A stretch of DNA of 45,881 nt from Gammaproteobacteria bacterium (GTDB lineage Bacteria; Pseudomonadota; Gammaproteobacteria; Eutrophobiales; Eutrophobiaceae): NCBI GenBank assembly GCA_028819495.1, contig JAPPLI010000165.1, positions 1 to 45,881 on the forward strand, in the 5' to 3' direction. The translations under genes and the position numbers were made by a program. Below are positions 43,169 through 45,881 of this stretch, in pieces (within the stretch, counting starts at the first letter, position 1; each line of letters starts with the position of its first letter). The notes beneath the pieces are model-generated. The model worked only from the letters and a program-made list of their open reading frames with translations. It made no database searches and was not told the origin of the DNA.

Positions 43169-43985
43169 CGTAAAGCCGAACAATCCCGACTACGATTCGT
43201 TCATCGACATCATCCGCAAGCGGCGTAGCGTGCGCCGCTTCGACAAGGGACGATCCATCTCCCGCGAGGTGCTGGAGCGGATTGCCGAAGCCGGACGTTG
43301 GGCGCCGAGCGGCGCGAACGTACAGCCCTGGGACTTCATCGTGGTGGAAGACCCGGAGATGCGGGACCGGGTGGTGGAGGTGTTCCTGCGCCAGGCCGAC
43401 CGGTTGATGAAATACGCGAAGGGGTTTCCGTCCGTCTACAAGAGTTACCTCAACAACACGGTGGCTATCTTCATCGTTCTGGGAGACCGGCGCTGGAATA
43501 TCAATTTTCCCCACGGCGTGACCCCGGAAAGCGAAGCGGATTACCGGCAGAATAACGAGAATATCTTTTATTGCTCCATCGGCGCGGCGATCCAGAATAT
43601 CCAACTGGCGGTCACGGCCAACGGCCTGACCTCGGCCTGGCTGTCCGGCGGCGGCGAACAACAGACCAACGATGAGTTGAGCGAATTGCTGGGATATCCC
43701 CCGTTTCTCAGGGCCTACGGCACCATTCCCATAGGCTTTCCCGCAAAAGACGTTTCTTCCAGGTACCGGCGGCCGCTGGAGCAGGTGATCCACTGGAACC
43801 GTTATGAAGCGGAAAAGTTCAGGACGGACGAACAGGTCCGGTTTTACCTGGAAAGCCTGCGACCTTTCGCCATGTACCGGAACAAAAGCGAACTCGGTGA
43901 GTGGGAAGATTTCGAGGAGCGACTCGGTGAATGGCAGGAAGCGTTTACCACTGACCGTACCAACCCCTCGGGCAAACTGCCTTAA
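43161..43985 (+). CDS. Nitroreductase-family flavoprotein
   Basis: The most likely start is GTG at 43161, overlapping the receptor stop by 8 nt and giving 274 residues; the frame itself is open from 43110. The nitroreductase fold shows RKRRSVRRFDKGRSIS (FMN-binding arginines), AGRWAPSGANVQPWDFIVV and a second flavin contact in SIGAAIQNIQLAVTANGL. Such enzymes use FMN and NAD(P)H to reduce nitro groups, quinones or iodotyrosine-type substrates, or act as dehydrogenases in secondary metabolism. The C-terminal about 60 residues (HWNRYEAEKFRTDEQ onward) are an extension. Co-transcription with the TonB receptor suggests processing of the imported compound. Confidence 0.88.
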   Translation: MANVKPNNPDYDSFIDIIRKRRSVRRFDKGRSISREVLERIAEAGRWAPSGANVQPWDFIVVEDPEMRDRVVEVFLRQADRLMKYAKGFPSVYKSYLNNTVAIFIVLGDRRWNINFPHGVTPESEADYRQNNENIFYCSIGAAIQNIQLAVTANGLTSAWLSGGGEQQTNDELSELLGYPPFLRAYGTIPIGFPAKDVSSRYRRPLEQVIHWNRYEAEKFRTDEQVRFYLESLRPFAMYRNKSELGEWEDFEERLGEWQEAFTTDRTNPSGKLP

Positions 43986-44001
43986 CAGGGTAGCAGGGAA
44001 C

Positions 44002-44060
44002 GGGGACAGACCCCCGCTTACAATATGCGGGGGCATGCTTTAAATCTGTCCCCTTTTCTC
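44002..44060 (+). terminator. Strong two-tier hairpin with T-rich tail
   Basis: GGGGACAGA (44002-44010) pairs with TCTGTCCCC (44045-44053), and inside it CCCCCGC (44011-44017) pairs with GCGGGGG (44027-44033). TTTTCTC follows. It is a convincing intrinsic terminator 16 nt after the nitroreductase stop. The outer arms also resemble the REP-like palindrome at 38677-38701. Confidence 0.75.
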
Positions 44061-44106
44061 ATACTGCGATAAGATGAGTGCCTTTCAGCACCGGGATGTT
44101 TAATTC

Positions 44107-45881
44107 TTGCGTAATTCCAAAAACACGATCAAACGCATACTCATTGCCAACCGGGGCGAAATTGCCATTCGGGTCATACGCGCGGCAAAAGAGATGGGTA
44201 TCGGCACGGTCGGTATCTTCTCCGAGGAAGATCGCCTTGCCCTGCACCGTTTCAAGCCTGACCAGTCATACCAGGTAGGTATCGGTTCCGGGCCGGTGGA
44301 GGCGTACCTGGACGGCGCGGACATACTGCGCGTCGCCGTCGAGTCCGAGTGCGATGCGCTGCATCCGGGCTATGGCTTTTTATCAGAGAACGCCGATTTC
44401 GCCGAACAGTGTGAACGGCAGGGCATCAGTTTTATCGGCCCCAACCCGGACGTGCTGCGCGACCTGGGCAATAAGGTCGAGGCGCGTGAACTGGCCGTCA
44501 AGACCGGCCTTCCTGTGATGCCGGCATCCGGCCCGTTACCTGCGGACGAACGGGAAACGGAACAGATCGCCGGGGTAATCGGTCTTCCCTTGATGCTGAA
44601 GGCCAGTTGGGGCGGTGGCGGGCGCGGCATGAGGGTTATCAGGGATGTCAAGGGAATACATGATGTGGTGAAGCGCGCCCGTGAGGAAGCCAGGACTTCT
44701 TTCGGAAGTGACGAAGTGTTTTTTGAAAAGCTGGTCGAAGACGCGATGCATATCGAGGTGCAAATTCTCGCTGATCATCACGGCAATGTCGTCCATTTAT
44801 ATGAGCGAGACTGTTCATTGCAACGCCGGCATCAAAAAGTTATTGAGCGGGCGCCGGCCATTTACCTGCCGAAAAAAGTACGTGAGGATATCTGCCGGGC
44901 AGCCGTCAAGCTGGCCCGCAAGGCAGGTCTCGATAACGCGGCCACGGTTGAGTTTCTCTACAACAAGGCCGACAAGTCATTCTATTTTATCGAGGTCAAC
45001 CCGAGAATCCAGGTTGAACACACGGTTACCGAAGAGATAACGGGCATCGATATCGTCAAGGCGCAAATCAGGATCGCGGAGGGCGAAAAGATCGGCAAAT
45101 CCGGTTCGATAGTCCCGGCGCAATCCGCTATCCGCGTCTCCGGAACCGCCATTCAATGCCGGGTGACCGCCGAAGACCCGCACAATAACTTTATCCCGGA
45201 TTACGGCAATATAATCGCCTACCGGAGTCCTTCCGGGCCGGGAATCCGTCTTGACGGCGGCACTGCGTATAACGGTGCCTGGATCTCCCGCGCCTATGAC
45301 AGTCTGCTGGTGAAGGTCACCGCACGCGGCAGCGACGGTGAGGACAGCATCAACCGCATGAGACGGGCGTTGATGGAATTCCGCGTGCGCGGCGTGGCAA
45401 CCAACCTGCCGTTTTTATTACAGCTTTTGACCCATCCGAAATTTCACTCGGGTGACTACAATACCCGCTTCATCGACGAGACTCCGGAACTGTTCGAAAC
45501 TGCCGGAGGCCACGGCCAGGTTGAACGCCTGCTCAGGTTCATTGCCGATGTGATCGTAAACGGTAACGGGGATGTGAAGGATCGGCCGGTTCCGCTTTCC
45601 TTGCATGAACCTGCGGCGCCGGTAGCCGTCGGCAGACTGCCGGCAAACGGGCCGAAGGCAATCTTCGATGAAACCGGGGCAAGAGGGCTTGTTAACTGGA
45701 TCAGGGAGCGGAAGCAACCGCTTGTCACGGACACCACGTTCCGTGACGCACACCAGTCGTTGCTGGCAACCCGGCTCAGGACAAAAGACCTGATCGCGAT
45801 TGCTCCTTATTACGCACACAACATGTCCGGACTGTTTTCCGTCGAGTCATGGGGCGGCGCCACGTTCGACGTGGCGCTCCG
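44107..45881 (+). CDS. pyc: Pyruvate carboxylase (partial, 5' part)
   Basis: The frame opens after a TAA at 44101-44103 and runs off the right edge, 591 codons visible of an expected about 1150. Only a TTG at 44107 is available as a conventional start, giving MRNSKNTIKRILIANRGEI. The biotin carboxylase domain follows: HPGYGFLSEN, ASWGGGGRGMRVI (ATP-grasp glycine loop), EVQILADHHGN and FIEVNPRIQVEHTVTEEITG with catalytic residues. From about residue 540 the carboxyltransferase domain begins (LVTDTTFRDAHQSLLATRLRT), which distinguishes it from acetyl-CoA/propionyl-CoA carboxylase alpha subunits. It makes oxaloacetate from pyruvate. The lipoyl/biotinyl domain lies outside the window. Confidence 0.93.
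   Translation, partial: MRNSKNTIKRILIANRGEIAIRVIRAAKEMGIGTVGIFSEEDRLALHRFKPDQSYQVGIGSGPVEAYLDGADILRVAVESECDALHPGYGFLSENADFAEQCERQGISFIGPNPDVLRDLGNKVEARELAVKTGLPVMPASGPLPADERETEQIAGVIGLPLMLKASWGGGGRGMRVIRDVKGIHDVVKRAREEARTSFGSDEVFFEKLVEDAMHIEVQILADHHGNVVHLYERDCSLQRRHQKVIERAPAIYLPKKVREDICRAAVKLARKAGLDNAATVEFLYNKADKSFYFIEVNPRIQVEHTVTEEITGIDIVKAQIRIAEGEKIGKSGSIVPAQSAIRVSGTAIQCRVTAEDPHNNFIPDYGNIIAYRSPSGPGIRLDGGTAYNGAWISRAYDSLLVKVTARGSDGEDSINRMRRALMEFRVRGVATNLPFLLQLLTHPKFHSGDYNTRFIDETPELFETAGGHGQVERLLRFIADVIVNGNGDVKDRPVPLSLHEPAAPVAVGRLPANGPKAIFDETGARGLVNWIRERKQPLVTDTTFRDAHQSLLATRLRTKDLIAIAPYYAHNMSGLFSVESWGGATFDVAL

Noticed and set aside
43104-44036. 310-codon open frame on the minus strand
   Set aside because: It lies opposite the nitroreductase gene and includes the terminator hairpin; it has no recognisable domain.

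Overview
The window looks like a chromosomal segment of a Gram-negative proteobacterium, probably a marine-type gammaproteobacterium. It carries two large TonB-dependent outer-membrane receptors with the VTAxKR-type TonB box, a Fur-box-like iron operator, Tat and lipoprotein signals, and a pyruvate carboxylase. No rRNA, tRNA or phylogenetic marker other than MetK is present, so the placement is an inference. Three regions can be seen.

Region 1 (1-17619) is metabolic. It opens with the start of a class II glutamine amidotransferase gene (minus strand, cut by the window edge), metK, an iron-regulated-looking TonB receptor and a small NTF2-like protein. A catabolic set follows: a Tat-exported FAD amine oxidase or dehydrogenase, an MFS transporter, a lipoprotein cytochrome c, an extradiol (VOC) dioxygenase, a complete Rieske oxygenase, a LuxR-type regulator, an alpha/beta hydrolase and a NYN/PIN-like protein. 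Next comes a minus-strand operon of O-methyltransferase, a Rieske-oxygenase homologue that has lost its [2Fe-2S] motifs, a dihydrodipicolinate-reductase-like dehydrogenase and a MetE-like zinc methyltransferase. The substrate is not identifiable; an N- and/or O-methylated aromatic or amine is a reasonable guess.

Region 2 (17677-38548) is a 21-kb defence island. Its outer genes are a type I restriction-modification system (hsdM at the right end, hsdS and hsdR at the left end), and everything between hsdM and hsdS is additional defence-type cargo. The cargo comprises a uracil-DNA-glycosylase-like protein directly behind hsdM and a XRE repressor/ImmA-type metallopeptidase pair. Divergent from that pair is a tightly packed six-gene operon: tandem ubiquitin-like domains fused to an E2-like domain; a JAB peptidase fused to an E1-like domain; DUF6527; an OLD-type ATPase with Toprim; a RecQ helicase fused to a phosphoribosyltransferase domain; and a DprA-like protein. 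A convergent, visibly AT-rich pair follows, encoding a catalytically inactive Argonaute and a SIR2 effector. A DarG-like macro-domain protein sits between hsdS and hsdR, followed by an unusual non-coding stretch with 10-bp tandem repeats. The HTH/peptidase pair resembles the DNA-damage-responsive CapH/CapP switch of other defence operons.

Region 3 (38549-45881) returns to metabolism: a secreted sulfatase, a DUF1989 (urea carboxylase-associated) protein, a second TonB receptor, a nitroreductase, a strong terminator, and the 5' part of pyruvate carboxylase running off the right edge. Two GGGGAC...GTCCCC palindromes bracket the sulfatase-to-nitroreductase block.

The most interesting candidate for a new system is the XRE/ImmA-controlled six-gene operon at 26541-35735. 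It joins a ubiquitin-like conjugation/deconjugation cassette, whose E2-like and E1-like domains lack cysteine where the thioester would be expected, to a DNA-handling module (OLD-Toprim, RecQ-PRTase, DprA).
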